A model generated the notes under the pieces. It was not told the DNA's origin, did no database searches, and saw only the letters and a program-made list of their open reading frames with translations. Source: Grimontia indica (GTDB taxonomy: Bacteria; Pseudomonadota; Gammaproteobacteria; Enterobacterales; Vibrionaceae). Taken from it: a stretch of 64,000 nt of DNA. Shown here one piece after another: positions 25,713-34,894 of this stretch; the stretch's first letter is position 1; each line of letters starts with the position of its first letter. The stretch covers positions 62,001 through 126,000 of the forward strand of contig NZ_ANFM02000006.1 of NCBI RefSeq assembly GCF_000333895.2, written 5' to 3'. The translations under genes were made by a program, and so were the position numbers.

Positions 25713-27340
25713 CCTGCTCCCCGCGCCATACTCACCACCCGCTGCACAATCCATCTCAGAAGCAGCGGGATATCATCTTCCAAATGTTCCTCCGTATATT
25801 CGATGATGGCTAATGCAGCATCGGGTTTGGCGTACTTTTTCAATGCACGCGCAATGATTTTCTTAGGAGCAATGTAGGTATTACCCTCAATGTGCGCCAT
25901 TTCCCGGAACAGCGGTTCGTATCCGTGGTTAAACAGGTAATGTTCGATGTCTCTGTCTGGAAGCACAGTCAGTCGGTGCTTTTCCTTTTCCCCGTCTAGT
26001 TTGCTCCGCGCGGTGTGGGCATATTTTTGGCCTGCCATGTCACCGTCTGCAATCACATGCCATTCCATGCCCAAAGCAATCGCAAGTTTGATAAGGGGTT
26101 TCAAGCCACTCTGTGCAAACTCTATCAGTTGGACACCTTCCGCCGCTAAGTCGTAGCCTTGAATGCGTGCCATCTCATTGAACAGCCAAACTTCTGTTTC
26201 ACCTTCTACCAGAAGCCAACATCGAGCGAATAGTGCGCTTGGGCGGTGAAACCGGACATGAAAAGACACTCTACGTTCTTCGTCTTTGCTTAAACGATTC
26301 GGTGGTACTTGATGGGATTCTGTTTGTGTCGCGCCACGTTCCAAACGTCGAATACTGTTAAGTGGCACTGCAGACAGTAAATCACCACTGTTGGTGGTCA
26401 GGATTTTCTGCATTGGCATGATGCTGATAAGTCGCCACGCCTGATTAAGCAGGGTTGGATGTAGTCGGCTTTCCGGATCTTCGAAGATCACAATAGGACG
26501 GGCGTTGGCTTTGAGTTGTTTGGGCCCACGGGCACGAACAAAAGTACTTAGCAAGCCCATCAACAAAAGACGGCTGTGATTAGAGGTGTTATTCGCCACC
26601 ATCTCGAGTGGATGCACGTAATTTGCACGCATGTTCAGGTGTCTGGAAGGTTCGATTTCCGCAGGTGAACGGTTGTGGCTGTCAAACGCAAAGTAATGGT
26701 CGAGCAAAGTTCTCATGGCCTTCAATCCGCTGCGGACTTCGCCTTTATTCACGTGACCGGGTTTCTGCTGCAGTCGTTTAACCGTATTTTCCAGCCGTTT
26801 TTCCAGCCTGGTTTTGTTGCCATTCAAATCAAGGTCGCTGTCGCGTAAACGACGTGCATCCTGAATACGGATAATAGGATGCAAAAGAATCAGCTTACGG
26901 GCGAGTGCTTCACTGTTTGGGGTCTCAATGACCTTTCCTTGCTCGTCGAGAAAGTCGCGGGAAATGGTGATCTTGCCGTCAACGTGAAGCGCATTGATGT
27001 GGAAGTCTAGCCGCCGAAGTCCGTTGTCGTCACTACCGTTCCATACTTCATTGAACTGGCGGTAGCGGCGTGCTCTATGTTCACCGGAAAAGGTCTCAAT
27101 CCAACGAAAAATGATCTGGATTTGGTTGGTTTGCGCGTTGCCAAGCGTATGGTCAATATGGAAATCAGAGCGGACAAATTCGTAATGCTCACCTGATGAG
27201 GGTAAACAAAGGGAAAGAGCGTCTAAGAGTGAACTTTTACCCCAAGCATTTTCGCCGATGAGCACGGTAAGCTCATCAAGACTTAAAGACAGGCGGCGAA
27301 TGCCTCTGAAACCAGAAATCTCAATGCGGTCTAACTTCAT
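25709..27340 (-). CDS. ybjD: YbjD, OLD-type ATPase/TOPRIM protein
   Basis: Protein of 543 residues homologous to E. coli YbjD (552), with an ABC-type ATPase domain and a C-terminal TOPRIM nuclease-like domain as in OLD family proteins. The Walker A motif reads LIGENAWGKSSLLDAL at about residue 32, with IEISGFRGIRRLSL before it; Walker B is in IVIFEDPESRLHP, the signature-like TTNSGDLL follows, and the TOPRIM core shows RCWLLVEGETEVWL and HVIADGDMAG. It likely acts on DNA with ATP, but its biological role is unknown. GAGGTGA decides for the ATG at 27340 over an upstream ATG at 27370. It is single, convergent with the photolyase operon. Confidence 0.92.
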   Translation of the reverse strand: MKLDRIEISGFRGIRRLSLSLDELTVLIGENAWGKSSLLDALSLCLPSSGEHYEFVRSDFHIDHTLGNAQTNQIQIIFRWIETFSGEHRARRYRQFNEVWNGSDDNGLRRLDFHINALHVDGKITISRDFLDEQGKVIETPNSEALARKLILLHPIIRIQDARRLRDSDLDLNGNKTRLEKRLENTVKRLQQKPGHVNKGEVRSGLKAMRTLLDHYFAFDSHNRSPAEIEPSRHLNMRANYVHPLEMVANNTSNHSRLLLMGLLSTFVRARGPKQLKANARPIVIFEDPESRLHPTLLNQAWRLISIMPMQKILTTNSGDLLSAVPLNSIRRLERGATQTESHQVPPNRLSKDEERRVSFHVRFHRPSALFARCWLLVEGETEVWLFNEMARIQGYDLAAEGVQLIEFAQSGLKPLIKLAIALGMEWHVIADGDMAGQKYAHTARSKLDGEKEKHRLTVLPDRDIEHYLFNHGYEPLFREMAHIEGNTYIAPKKIIARALKKYAKPDAALAIIEYTEEHLEDDIPLLLRWIVQRVVSMARGAG

Positions 27341-27479
27341 AATCACCTCTTTATTAAGCCTAAGACACATAACGAGCGAGTGGAGGTGTGTATTTCACGG
27401 TTTTACTGATGTAGAAGATTTTTCTGTTTTCTATCAGCTGATTGTGACACATTTGAAATAGTCATAATTTTTGGTGTAT

Positions 27480-27552
27480 CCCGAAACGAATACAAAATGG
27501 CTCTTATCGGGTCATATAAAGACCTAAGCCCGAAACAACATCAAAAATGGCT
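27480..27552. repeat. Pair of imperfect direct repeats upstream of the YhaJ-like gene
   Basis: CCCGAAAC...AAAATGGCT occurs at 27480-27502 and again at 27529-27552, 49 bases apart, between the divergent ybjD and LysR genes. The position fits an operator of the LysR gene, but no regulator is proven. Confidence 0.5.
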
Positions 27553-27582
27553 TTGGAACTAGAACAAGGAACGAATTAACCC

Positions 27583-28488
27583 ATGCTATCTTTCGAAGCT
27601 CTTCAAGTACTGGATGCAATCGACCGCAAGGGAAGCTTTGCGGCTGCAGCTGACTCTCTTAATCGCGCGCCTTCCTCTTTAAGTTATCAGGTTCAAAAGC
27701 TCGAACAGGAGCTGGATTTGGTGATTTTCGACCGCTCCGGTCACAAAGCGATTTTCACCGATGCAGGGAAATTGCTGCTTGAAAGAGGCAGGATCCTGAT
27801 GAATGCCGCCGATGAATTGGTGGCGGATGCTAAGTCTCTGGCTCATGGTTGGGAGTTGGATATCACCATTGCTTTTGATGGTTTGCTCACTGCGAGACAC
27901 TTTTTCCCGCTGGTGGATAAGTTGGGTAGAGAGGCCAGCACGCGTGTTCGTTTGCAGGAAGAAATCCTCGCTGGCGCCTGGGAATCTCTGGAAGAGGACC
28001 GCACGGATATTCTCATTAGCCCAAAACCGCCTGCTGCGCCTCCAGGTATTAAAATGCAGGAAATCGGCTTTTCAGATGGCTATTGGGTAGCGGCAGCGAA
28101 TCATCCTATTCACCGTCATTCCAATCCGTATGATGCGGATGTTCGTCGTCTTTATCGCAGCATTTCGGTTGCTGATTCTGCGCGAAATGCCAAGACGTAT
28201 ACCTTCAATATTCTGGATGAACAACCACGCCTAACGGTTTCTTCGATGACAGAGAAATACCACGCTATTCTGGACGGTTATGGTATCGGAACCATGCCAG
28301 ACTGGTGGGTGAATAAAGATATTGAAGAAGGGCGCTTAAAAGTCATCAAAGGCAGCGAGCCTTACAAGCTCTATTGGGTAATGGCTTGGAAGCGCAACCG
28401 TATGGGGAATGCGAAGAGCTGGATGATCCGCGAAATTCCGCGATTACTAAAAGTGATTCAGCCAATCCCGTCAGAGAAAGTAGGATAA
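27583..28488 (+). CDS. LysR-family regulator, YhaJ-like
   Basis: Transcription factor of 301 residues with an N-terminal LysR helix-turn-helix (LSFEALQVLDAIDRKGSFAAAADSLNRAPSSLSYQVQKLEQELDLVIFDRSGHKAIFT) and a C-terminal effector domain. The HTH, including the DRSGHxxxFT pattern and the IAVADSARN- and MTEKYHAILDGYGIGTMP-like blocks, resembles E. coli YhaJ more than other LysR proteins. No effector can be named. It is divergent from ybjD, with a pair of direct repeats in the gap. The next gene on the same strand is a Dabb protein 65 bases on, which may be cotranscribed. Confidence 0.87.
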   Translation: MLSFEALQVLDAIDRKGSFAAAADSLNRAPSSLSYQVQKLEQELDLVIFDRSGHKAIFTDAGKLLLERGRILMNAADELVADAKSLAHGWELDITIAFDGLLTARHFFPLVDKLGREASTRVRLQEEILAGAWESLEEDRTDILISPKPPAAPPGIKMQEIGFSDGYWVAAANHPIHRHSNPYDADVRRLYRSISVADSARNAKTYTFNILDEQPRLTVSSMTEKYHAILDGYGIGTMPDWWVNKDIEEGRLKVIKGSEPYKLYWVMAWKRNRMGNAKSWMIREIPRLLKVIQPIPSEKVG

Positions 28489-28553
28489 ACAGGACTCGCG
28501 GTTTTCTTTCACATCAATGGAAATCGCCTTTAAATCACTGCATGGAGCACCTC

Positions 28554-28856
28554 ATGATCAGACACTTGCTGTTGGTAAAATTCAAACCGACTTCTAATGA
28601 AGCCGATCACGAAGAAATCCGGGAAGAGTTTATGTCTATGCCCGAACGTGTTGAAGGCGTCGTCTCTGTTGAGTGGGGGGAGAATGACAGCCCAGAAGGG
28701 AAAAACGAAGGTTACACCCATGTTGTCTTCATGACCTTTGCTAATGAAGAAGGGCGACAGAATTATTTGTTTCACCCTGAGCACGAGGCGTTGAAAGAAG
28801 TGTTTGTTCCGCACATTGAAGACATCATTGTGGTGGATTACACCTTACCTGCCTGA
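28554..28856 (+). CDS. Dabb-domain (stress-responsive alpha/beta barrel) protein
   Basis: Small protein of 100 residues with one Dabb domain, a dimeric ferredoxin-like barrel. It begins MIRHLLLVKFKPTSNEADHEEIREEFMSMPERVEGVVSVEWGEND, the standard family start, and has the C-terminal HPEHEALKEVFVPHIEDIIVVDY. Dabb proteins include stress-responsive proteins and enzymes of unknown substrate in bacteria. GGAG seven bases before the ATG at 28554 supports this start rather than the long upstream extension. A strong terminator follows. Confidence 0.9.
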   Translation: MIRHLLLVKFKPTSNEADHEEIREEFMSMPERVEGVVSVEWGENDSPEGKNEGYTHVVFMTFANEEGRQNYLFHPEHEALKEVFVPHIEDIIVVDYTLPA

Positions 28857-28876
28857 GATCGACGATTGAGATAACG

Positions 28877-28903
28877 AAAAGCCGCATTATGCGGCTTTTT
28901 TGG
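28877..28903. terminator. Terminator between the Dabb gene and pat
   Basis: Ten-bp stem (28877-28886 with 28890-28899), followed by T residues on the plus strand and by a short T-rich arm on the minus strand. It separates two convergent genes. Confidence 0.83.
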
Positions 28904-28929
28904 GTTTTGATTGCTTGTTCCGGAATTGC

Positions 28930-31611
28930 TTACAGCGCCATGTCCATCTCGACGATGCCGTCTTGCAATTGCACGTCAATCTCAAAGCCCACTTTCTGAG
29001 CCAGTGCGATCATCCCGGAGTTTGATGGCATGGTCATACCGTTGAAACGTTTGATGCCACTCACCCGACCATAGGTGATCACCTTCTCCATCAAAATACG
29101 GCCTAGGCCCATTCCTTTAAGATCAGAACGAACCAACACGGCAAACTCAGCATCTGTATGGTCTGGGTTAGCGAGCGCCCGGACAACGCCCAGAATTTCA
29201 TCGCTTCCATCATCCAAACGGTGAACGGCGACAAAGGCCATCTCGCGGTCGTAATCAATTTGCGTCAGATTCGCCAAGGCTTCGTGGTTCAACTCGCCAA
29301 CATCAGAGAAAAAACGCTTGTAGAGATCTTCAACGGAGACATGCTCGATAAAAGACTTATGGTTAGGTTCGTCTTCGGGAAGAATAGGACGTAGCAGTAT
29401 GGCTCGGCCATCTTTCAGTTCAGCACGTTCTTCCAGTTCTTTCGGGTATGGGCGAATCGCCAGTCGGGTGCTGCCGTCGCCATCAAAAGGGCTCAGCTTG
29501 ATAGAGGCATCCAACACAGTGAAACTGTCGCCGGTCACGAGTAATGGGTGGATATCCAGTTCTGTGATTTCAGGAAAATCAATCAAAACCTGTGACAGTG
29601 TCACGAGAAAATGACAAAGCGCATTCACATCTAAATTGTACGGATGGCCGCGTTGGCGTAGCTTTCCACTCTTAATGGCACCAATAACCAAATACCTTGC
29701 AAGCGCCATGTTGAGTGGTGGAATGGCTACTGCAGCATCTCGGTTTACATCCCACTCGGAACCGCCTTCACCCAATAGAATCACTGGGCCAAAAACAGGG
29801 TCATGACGAACGCAAACGCGAAGTTCCTGTGAGCCCGCGCGGTTAGCCATGCTTTGGATTTGCAGACCTTCAATCCTTGCCGTTGGATAGGTCATGCTGA
29901 CTCGGTTCAACATTAGCTGTGCTGCATTAGCCACTTCGGTGGCGTTGTTTAAATCCAGCATCACGCCATTTACATCGGACTTATGAGCGATGTCAGGTGA
30001 ACGAAGTTTAACCGCGACAGGATAACCGACCTGTTCCGTGATTTGCGCGGCTTCAGCAGCATCAGATGCCAACCAGGTTGCCATCACGTTAATACCGTAT
30101 TTTGAAAGGAAAGGACGGGCTTCATGGGTGGTTAAGGTGCGCAGATTTTCTTCCAGTGCCTGCTCAATAAGCGCTTTTCCACCTTCAACGTCATAATCAA
30201 TTTGGCCGATAGAGGTTGGTGTTTCCATTAATTGCTTCTGGTTTCTTCTGTACTCAACCAAGTGCATGAATGCGGTAACAGCACTTTCTGGAGTGCGGTA
30301 AGCCGGAAAGCCTGCGTGGGCGAAAGCGAGTCTGGCTACGGTGGCATCATCACTTTCACCTTGCCAGTTAGTGAGAATATTGAAACGCTTAGCACGTTGA
30401 GACTTTTTCAGCATGTCTGCCAGTGTTTTTGCTGTTTTTAAGCCCGGCGCAGTCACAGAGGGAGAATGAAGAATCAGCAGTGCATCGGCTTCATCACTCT
30501 CTAATAGAATCTCAGTGACTTTCTTGTAGCGTTCTGTGTCGGCATCACCCACGATATCGACAGGGTTACACTGAGACCAACTTGCAGGAAGGATGGCATC
30601 CAATTTGGCTTTGGTTTCTTCACTCAGTACAGCCAGTTTGCCACCCATTTCCAACAAGGTATCAACGGCCATCACCGCAGGGCCGCCTCCGTTGGAAATA
30701 ATCGCTAATCGCTCACCACGCAGTGGTACAGAGTGCGAAAGGGTTTCTACTGCCGCAAACAATTCGTGCGTCGTGCGCACACGCAGCATACCGGAACGTC
30801 GAATCGCAGCATCATATGCGCCATCGAGCCCAATTTCATTTTCCTGCAAGTGAGGAAGAAGCGATGCACCTTCCGGCGTACGCCCACTCTTTAGAACCAA
30901 AACACGACGGTTACGGGAAGCCGCTCTTGCAGCGGAGATAAAGGCGCGGGCATCTTGAATATTGTCGATATACAAAAGAATGGCGTCAGTTTTACTTTCG
31001 CGGCTCAGATAATCGAGCAGTTCGGGAAAGTCGATGTCACTGGCTTCCCCTAAAGAAATAAACGTAGAAAAGCCAATCCGGCGGTTGCGCGCCCAATCCA
31101 AAATGGTGGTGCATACCGCCGCTGACTGTGAAACAAACGCGATATTCCCGCGGTTAGCGGGGATGGGAGAGAATGACGCGTTCAGATTCAACCAAGGCAG
31201 GATCAATCCGAGGCTATTCGGGCCAATCACCCGCATCGCGTATTGAGAGGCGATGTCTCTCATCACTTCAAATTCGCTACGACCGTCTTCTGCTTTGGTC
31301 TTTTTCATGCCGGCAGCCAGAATAATAGCCACCTTCACGCCTTTTTCGCCTAACTGGCGAATGAGTTCGCTGTTGCGAGAAGCCTGTGTGCAGAGAATGG
31401 CGAGATCAGGGACCAGAGGCAGAGCTTCAATGGTTGGATAAGCAAGGATCCCCGCCACAGCCTGATATTTGGGGGTAACTGGCATGATTGGCCCTTGGAA
31501 AGCGCCAGATTGTAAGTTGCGAATAATCACGTTACCTGCGCGTCCCTGTGTGTCAGAAGCGCCGATAACGGCAATTGATTTTGGTTTAAACAGCGTATCC
31601 AGGCTGGTCAT
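28930..31611 (-). CDS. patZ: Protein lysine acetyltransferase Pat (YfiQ/PatZ type)
   Basis: Large protein of 893 residues that pairs an ADP-forming acyl-CoA-synthetase-like region with a C-terminal GNAT acetyltransferase domain. It acetylates lysines such as those of acetyl-CoA synthetase in response to acetyl-CoA and energy state. A CoA-binding domain is at the N-terminus (IAVIGASDTQGRAGNVI), followed by an ATP-grasp-like region near 490-700 (VAVKLRSPDIAHKSDVNGV, LLGEGGSEWDVNRDAAVAI). The GNAT domain is at about 730-893 with RSDLKGMGLGRILMEKVITYGR for acetyl-CoA binding. The length matches E. coli PatZ (886). GGAGAG precedes the ATG. Confidence 0.92.
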   Translation of the reverse strand: MTSLDTLFKPKSIAVIGASDTQGRAGNVIIRNLQSGAFQGPIMPVTPKYQAVAGILAYPTIEALPLVPDLAILCTQASRNSELIRQLGEKGVKVAIILAAGMKKTKAEDGRSEFEVMRDIASQYAMRVIGPNSLGLILPWLNLNASFSPIPANRGNIAFVSQSAAVCTTILDWARNRRIGFSTFISLGEASDIDFPELLDYLSRESKTDAILLYIDNIQDARAFISAARAASRNRRVLVLKSGRTPEGASLLPHLQENEIGLDGAYDAAIRRSGMLRVRTTHELFAAVETLSHSVPLRGERLAIISNGGGPAVMAVDTLLEMGGKLAVLSEETKAKLDAILPASWSQCNPVDIVGDADTERYKKVTEILLESDEADALLILHSPSVTAPGLKTAKTLADMLKKSQRAKRFNILTNWQGESDDATVARLAFAHAGFPAYRTPESAVTAFMHLVEYRRNQKQLMETPTSIGQIDYDVEGGKALIEQALEENLRTLTTHEARPFLSKYGINVMATWLASDAAEAAQITEQVGYPVAVKLRSPDIAHKSDVNGVMLDLNNATEVANAAQLMLNRVSMTYPTARIEGLQIQSMANRAGSQELRVCVRHDPVFGPVILLGEGGSEWDVNRDAAVAIPPLNMALARYLVIGAIKSGKLRQRGHPYNLDVNALCHFLVTLSQVLIDFPEITELDIHPLLVTGDSFTVLDASIKLSPFDGDGSTRLAIRPYPKELEERAELKDGRAILLRPILPEDEPNHKSFIEHVSVEDLYKRFFSDVGELNHEALANLTQIDYDREMAFVAVHRLDDGSDEILGVVRALANPDHTDAEFAVLVRSDLKGMGLGRILMEKVITYGRVSGIKRFNGMTMPSNSGMIALAQKVGFEIDVQLQDGIVEMDMAL

Positions 31612-31841
31612 TTCGCTCTCCGACTTGGTAACCCGTAGACAGTTTACTGTTTTTCACGGCACGATGATTCAATCGGTTAGCGTGGCTGTGATCCGTAACT
31701 AAAAGCATCGCGTGATTGCCCACAAAGGCAAAATGATGTGTGACATGTGGCAGATACTTATCAGAGTGCGCTTGGTTTAAGTTGAATGAATGGCGGGGTG
31801 GGTACAGAATAAAGGCAGTGGCTCCTAAAAGTAGAATATTC

Positions 31842-32390
31842 ATGAAGAAAATCCTTTCGATCGCTTTCACACTTGTGCTTGCTGGTTGTGCTGGTGGAAC
31901 CAGTACCACACAGATTTTGACCCAGTCTTCGGAAGAAGAAGTTATGCCAGTGACTGACACCATGGCACCGGCTTCAAAACCAGAAATGACGAAACCTATG
32001 CCAAAACCGGTTGCAGCTGAGAAACCTAAAGCGCCAGCGCCAAAACCTGTTATGACGGCTCAGAAGAAACCTAAACCGGCTCCAAAGCCGGTGAAAAAAC
32101 CTGCTGCAGCGTCAACCACGTACACCATTCAAGTGATTGCACTGAGTCATAACAAAGGCTTTAGTGAGTACATGAACAAATTGCCTTCCGATAAGCCGGT
32201 CTGGTCAAATAAAAAGATGGTTGATGGCTTACCGTGGTACACCTTGCTTTATGGCGAATTTAATTCGAAATCTGAGGCACAAAATGCGTTAAAGGCACTG
32301 CCGAATGATATCAAGCAATATGGGCCGTTTATCCGTTCATTTGCTTCGATTAAATCGTCTGCGAACCCTGAAGTTAAGCGTTTGAACTGA
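31842..32390 (+). CDS. Pro/Lys-rich lipoprotein with SPOR-like domain
   Basis: Lipoprotein of 182 residues. The signal peptide MKKILSIAFTLVLAGCAGG carries a lipobox with Cys16. Residues about 35-90 form a Pro/Lys/Ala-rich linker, which suggests a spacer reaching into the periplasm. The C-terminal about 75 residues (TYTIQVIALSHNKGFSEYMNKLPSD... WYTLLYGEFNSKSEAQNALKALP) fit a SPOR domain, which binds denuded peptidoglycan at the septum and is also found in DamX-like proteins. The start at 31842 is chosen because it gives the signal peptide. It is a single gene with its own terminator. Confidence 0.83.
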   Translation: MKKILSIAFTLVLAGCAGGTSTTQILTQSSEEEVMPVTDTMAPASKPEMTKPMPKPVAAEKPKAPAPKPVMTAQKKPKPAPKPVKKPAAASTTYTIQVIALSHNKGFSEYMNKLPSDKPVWSNKKMVDGLPWYTLLYGEFNSKSEAQNALKALPNDIKQYGPFIRSFASIKSSANPEVKRLN

Positions 32391-32416
32391 ATGGCGGTAT
32401 CGGAATAGTGATTCAC

Positions 32417-32444
32417 AAAAAAGAGAGCTAATGCTCTCTTTTTT
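32417..32444 (+). terminator. Terminator of the SPOR lipoprotein gene
   Basis: A 12-bp stem with a four-base loop (32417-32428 with 32433-32444), A-rich left and T-rich right. Confidence 0.88.
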
Positions 32445-32649
32445 GTCGCCTTTAAAAAGCAATCGAGACAAAACGTTGGCTTCTCAGCCAGTGGTCGACG
32501 GGTTTTTGCGCGATCACGCAAAAATTGTCAGTTATTTGCGTTTGATTGAGTGAAAGCGCGAATGTGTTTGGGTATTGTAGTTGCCTCACGGATTGTGCGA
32601 TTGGATTTGTTATCCCTGAACGAATTATCAGGGCGAAGTAGGAATGGTC

Positions 32650-33651
32650 ATGAAACCAACTCAAGTATTGTTGCTGTGTGGTGGCGGTAGCGCTGAACAT
32701 GAAGTATCGATGGTGTCAGCAAACTATCTGGAATCTGAATTAAAAAAGCTGCCATCCGTTTCAGTTATCCGCGTTGAAATCACCAAAGAGGAAGGCTGGA
32801 AAGACGGCCAAGGACAAGATTGCCGACTGAATCTTGATAAAACCCTCAAAGTGGGTGATGAGATCATTAATATTGATTATGCCGTCCCTTGTATTCACGG
32901 CTTTCCTGGCGAAACAGGAGATATCCAGTCCTTGTTTGAGCTTGCAGGTGTGCCATACATGGGCTGCGATTCGTCAGCCAGCAACGTCTGCTTCAATAAG
33001 ATCACTTCAAAGTTGTGGTTTGATGCGATTGGCATACCCAATACTCCCTATGTTTTCCTGACAGACAACAACGAAGAAAGTATTGAAAAAGCAGAAGAGG
33101 CTTTTGAGCGTTGGGGTGCGATATTCGTTAAAGCTGCGTGTCAGGGCTCTTCTGTTGGTTGCTATAAAGTGACGGATAAAAAAGCCGTGCGAGAATCTGT
33201 CGAAGGCGCATTTGGCTACTCCAATCAGGTACTGGTTGAGAAGGCCGTTCGTCCACGAGAATTGGAAATCGCGGCGTACCATTTTAACGGTGAAGTCGTT
33301 GTCACGCGTCCAGGTGAGATTGCTTGTCCTGAAGACACTTTCTATACCTATGACGAGAAATACAGTGCGGGAAGCCACAGCCAAACGACCGTAGAGCCAG
33401 AAAATCTGACGGAAGACCAGGTTGAGAAAATGCGCGAGTACGCTGAGAAAGCGTTTGTTCACCTGAAGCTCAAAGATTTGTCGCGTATCGATTTCTTCCT
33501 GACGCCTGAGGGTGAGGTGCTACTGAACGAAATCAACACCTTCCCTGGTATGACGCCGATTTCCATGTTCCCAAAACTCGTTGAGCACAATGGTCATACG
33601 TTCTCTGAGTATTTGGCTAGCTGCATTCGCTCGGGAGTTAACGTCGGCTAA
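32650..33651 (+). CDS. ddl: D-alanine--D-alanine ligase
   Basis: ATP-grasp ligase joining two D-alanines for peptidoglycan precursors, 333 residues. The N-terminal motif LLCGGGSAEHEVSMVSA supplies the serine/glutamate of the first D-Ala site. The central region has AACQGSSVGCYKV and VEKAVRPRELEIAAY, and the C-terminal domain contains LKLKDLSRIDFFLTPEGEVLLNEINTFPGMTPISMFPKL, with the metal-binding Asp and Glu. A preceding ATG at 32644 is possible, but AGGA is better spaced for the ATG at 32650. The gene is isolated from any dcw cluster, so it may be a second ddl copy. Confidence 0.94.
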   Translation: MKPTQVLLLCGGGSAEHEVSMVSANYLESELKKLPSVSVIRVEITKEEGWKDGQGQDCRLNLDKTLKVGDEIINIDYAVPCIHGFPGETGDIQSLFELAGVPYMGCDSSASNVCFNKITSKLWFDAIGIPNTPYVFLTDNNEESIEKAEEAFERWGAIFVKAACQGSSVGCYKVTDKKAVRESVEGAFGYSNQVLVEKAVRPRELEIAAYHFNGEVVVTRPGEIACPEDTFYTYDEKYSAGSHSQTTVEPENLTEDQVEKMREYAEKAFVHLKLKDLSRIDFFLTPEGEVLLNEINTFPGMTPISMFPKLVEHNGHTFSEYLASCIRSGVNVG

Positions 33652-33663
33652 AGCCAATGGCTC

Positions 33664-34626
33664 CTAATCTTTATCCAGCTTACGTTTAAACTTATCCATT
33701 GCCTCGTCACGAGCCTGCTTATTTCCAACATATTGAGCTGGCATGGCGGGGCTTTTCCATCTTCCCTGTTGTTGAATTTCTTTTATAGTCAAACCAGAGT
33801 CTGACAAATCCTGACTGGCACCTACACGCGGCGATTGACCCGAAAACGTCAATGTACTTTGAACACCTAACTCTTCGGCTGCACGCCTGAAAACACGGTA
33901 AATCGATGAGTGATCCATGGGTGCATCACCAAGCTGTTGGTGTTTATTGATTCGGCGCAGCAATGGGCCTTCCGACATGGCTGTCATTTCAAACCATTGT
34001 TCAATCAAAGCCGAAGCTTCCGAAGAAAGCTCCATGACGTTATCTGAAATGCGGAGCGTATAACCGAGGTCGGTTTTCTCAATGTCGTCGTATTGGATAG
34101 CAGCCAGTTCGCTCCGTTTTAACATGCATTCGAAGCATAGAGTCCAAATGAGTAAGTCCCGGATATCTTTGAGCCGATCACTATTGCTAAGTCTTGAATG
34201 TAGTGATTGAAGATGATGGTAATGAAAAGCGTTGGCTTGACCGGCTTCGTCTGCTTTCTCTCGGTAAAGTTTATTGAGTGTGAAGCGCACTTCTCTATGA
34301 CGAGTTGGATCAGAAAGCGCATGGATACGATGCAACATCGAAATCGTAATGATATAGCGCTTAATGCTGGATGCTTTACGCGTTGTGGCTTTGCTCTCCA
34401 CAAAGCGACGAACTGCAGTGACGGCAGCGGGCAGGGGGGAAACATTTACCTCTCGGCAATATTCAATAAATACCTGCCAATCGTTTTGAAAACTGAGTAG
34501 TGAATTCTTTCTATACAACCCGAGTGTCAAAGCTTGCCAAGCTTCTAAAGGCACATCTCCTTGTTTAAATAGGGAGATGCTGTTTTTGGCTGTTACCGGG
34601 TCAGAAATAGGGTCTATTTTTTTCAC
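33664..34626 (-). CDS. Tyrosine-recombinase-like protein
   Basis: Protein of 320 residues with an N-terminal SAM-like DNA-binding region (FQNDWQVFIEYCREVNVSP) and a C-terminal tyrosine-recombinase catalytic domain. Catalytic residues in order are Arg171 (LKRSELAAI), Arg267 (SGQSPRVGASQDL), Trp290 (QQQGRWKSP) and Tyr299 (PAQYV). In the HxxR motif Gln264 replaces His, and Trp290 stands where His or Trp occurs in family members. The length is right for an intact gene. No phage or integron genes lie beside it, so it may be a domesticated recombinase. It sits directly downstream of ddl, convergent with it. Confidence 0.85.
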   Translation of the reverse strand: MKKIDPISDPVTAKNSISLFKQGDVPLEAWQALTLGLYRKNSLLSFQNDWQVFIEYCREVNVSPLPAAVTAVRRFVESKATTRKASSIKRYIITISMLHRIHALSDPTRHREVRFTLNKLYREKADEAGQANAFHYHHLQSLHSRLSNSDRLKDIRDLLIWTLCFECMLKRSELAAIQYDDIEKTDLGYTLRISDNVMELSSEASALIEQWFEMTAMSEGPLLRRINKHQQLGDAPMDHSSIYRVFRRAAEELGVQSTLTFSGQSPRVGASQDLSDSGLTIKEIQQQGRWKSPAMPAQYVGNKQARDEAMDKFKRKLDKD

Positions 34627-34861
34627 TTTAATGCACTATAACTTAAATTTGTTAATTCGATTATTCCATTCGTAAGGCGATATGGAAAGCGCGACTGATC
34701 ACATAAACTCATTAAGAATTGTCAGTATTTCTAGTCTAACAAAGGTCAGAAATTTGGTTGTTAATGCTATTTTGGTCTAATTTACATAGTGATACGTGGT
34801 TTGTTTCATATCATTCTTTAATTTGTATCCAAGACGGGTTCTACAAGGAGGTAGCAAGCGC

Positions 34862-34894
34862 TTGGATTTTGCTCCAAGAGGAGAGAGTCGATGA
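34862..34894 (+). CDS. Candidate leader peptide upstream of the first paralogue
   Basis: A ten-codon frame starting at TTG (34862) and reading LDFAPRGESR in the standard code, with its stop TGA at 34892-34894 overlapping the ATG of the next gene. AAGGAGGT, a perfect anti-Shine-Dalgarno match, lies at 34845-34852, nine bases before. This strong site is too far (about 38 bases) from the real start codon, so a leader peptide is one explanation. A hairpin (CTTGGA...TCCAAG, 34861-34878) within it could also matter. It is a speculative call. Confidence 0.25.
   Translation: MDFAPRGESR

Noticed and set aside
25700-25720. Hairpin at the junction of the photolyase operon and ybjD
   Set aside because: Stem AGCAGG/CCTGCT is short and has no T run, so it is not called a terminator.
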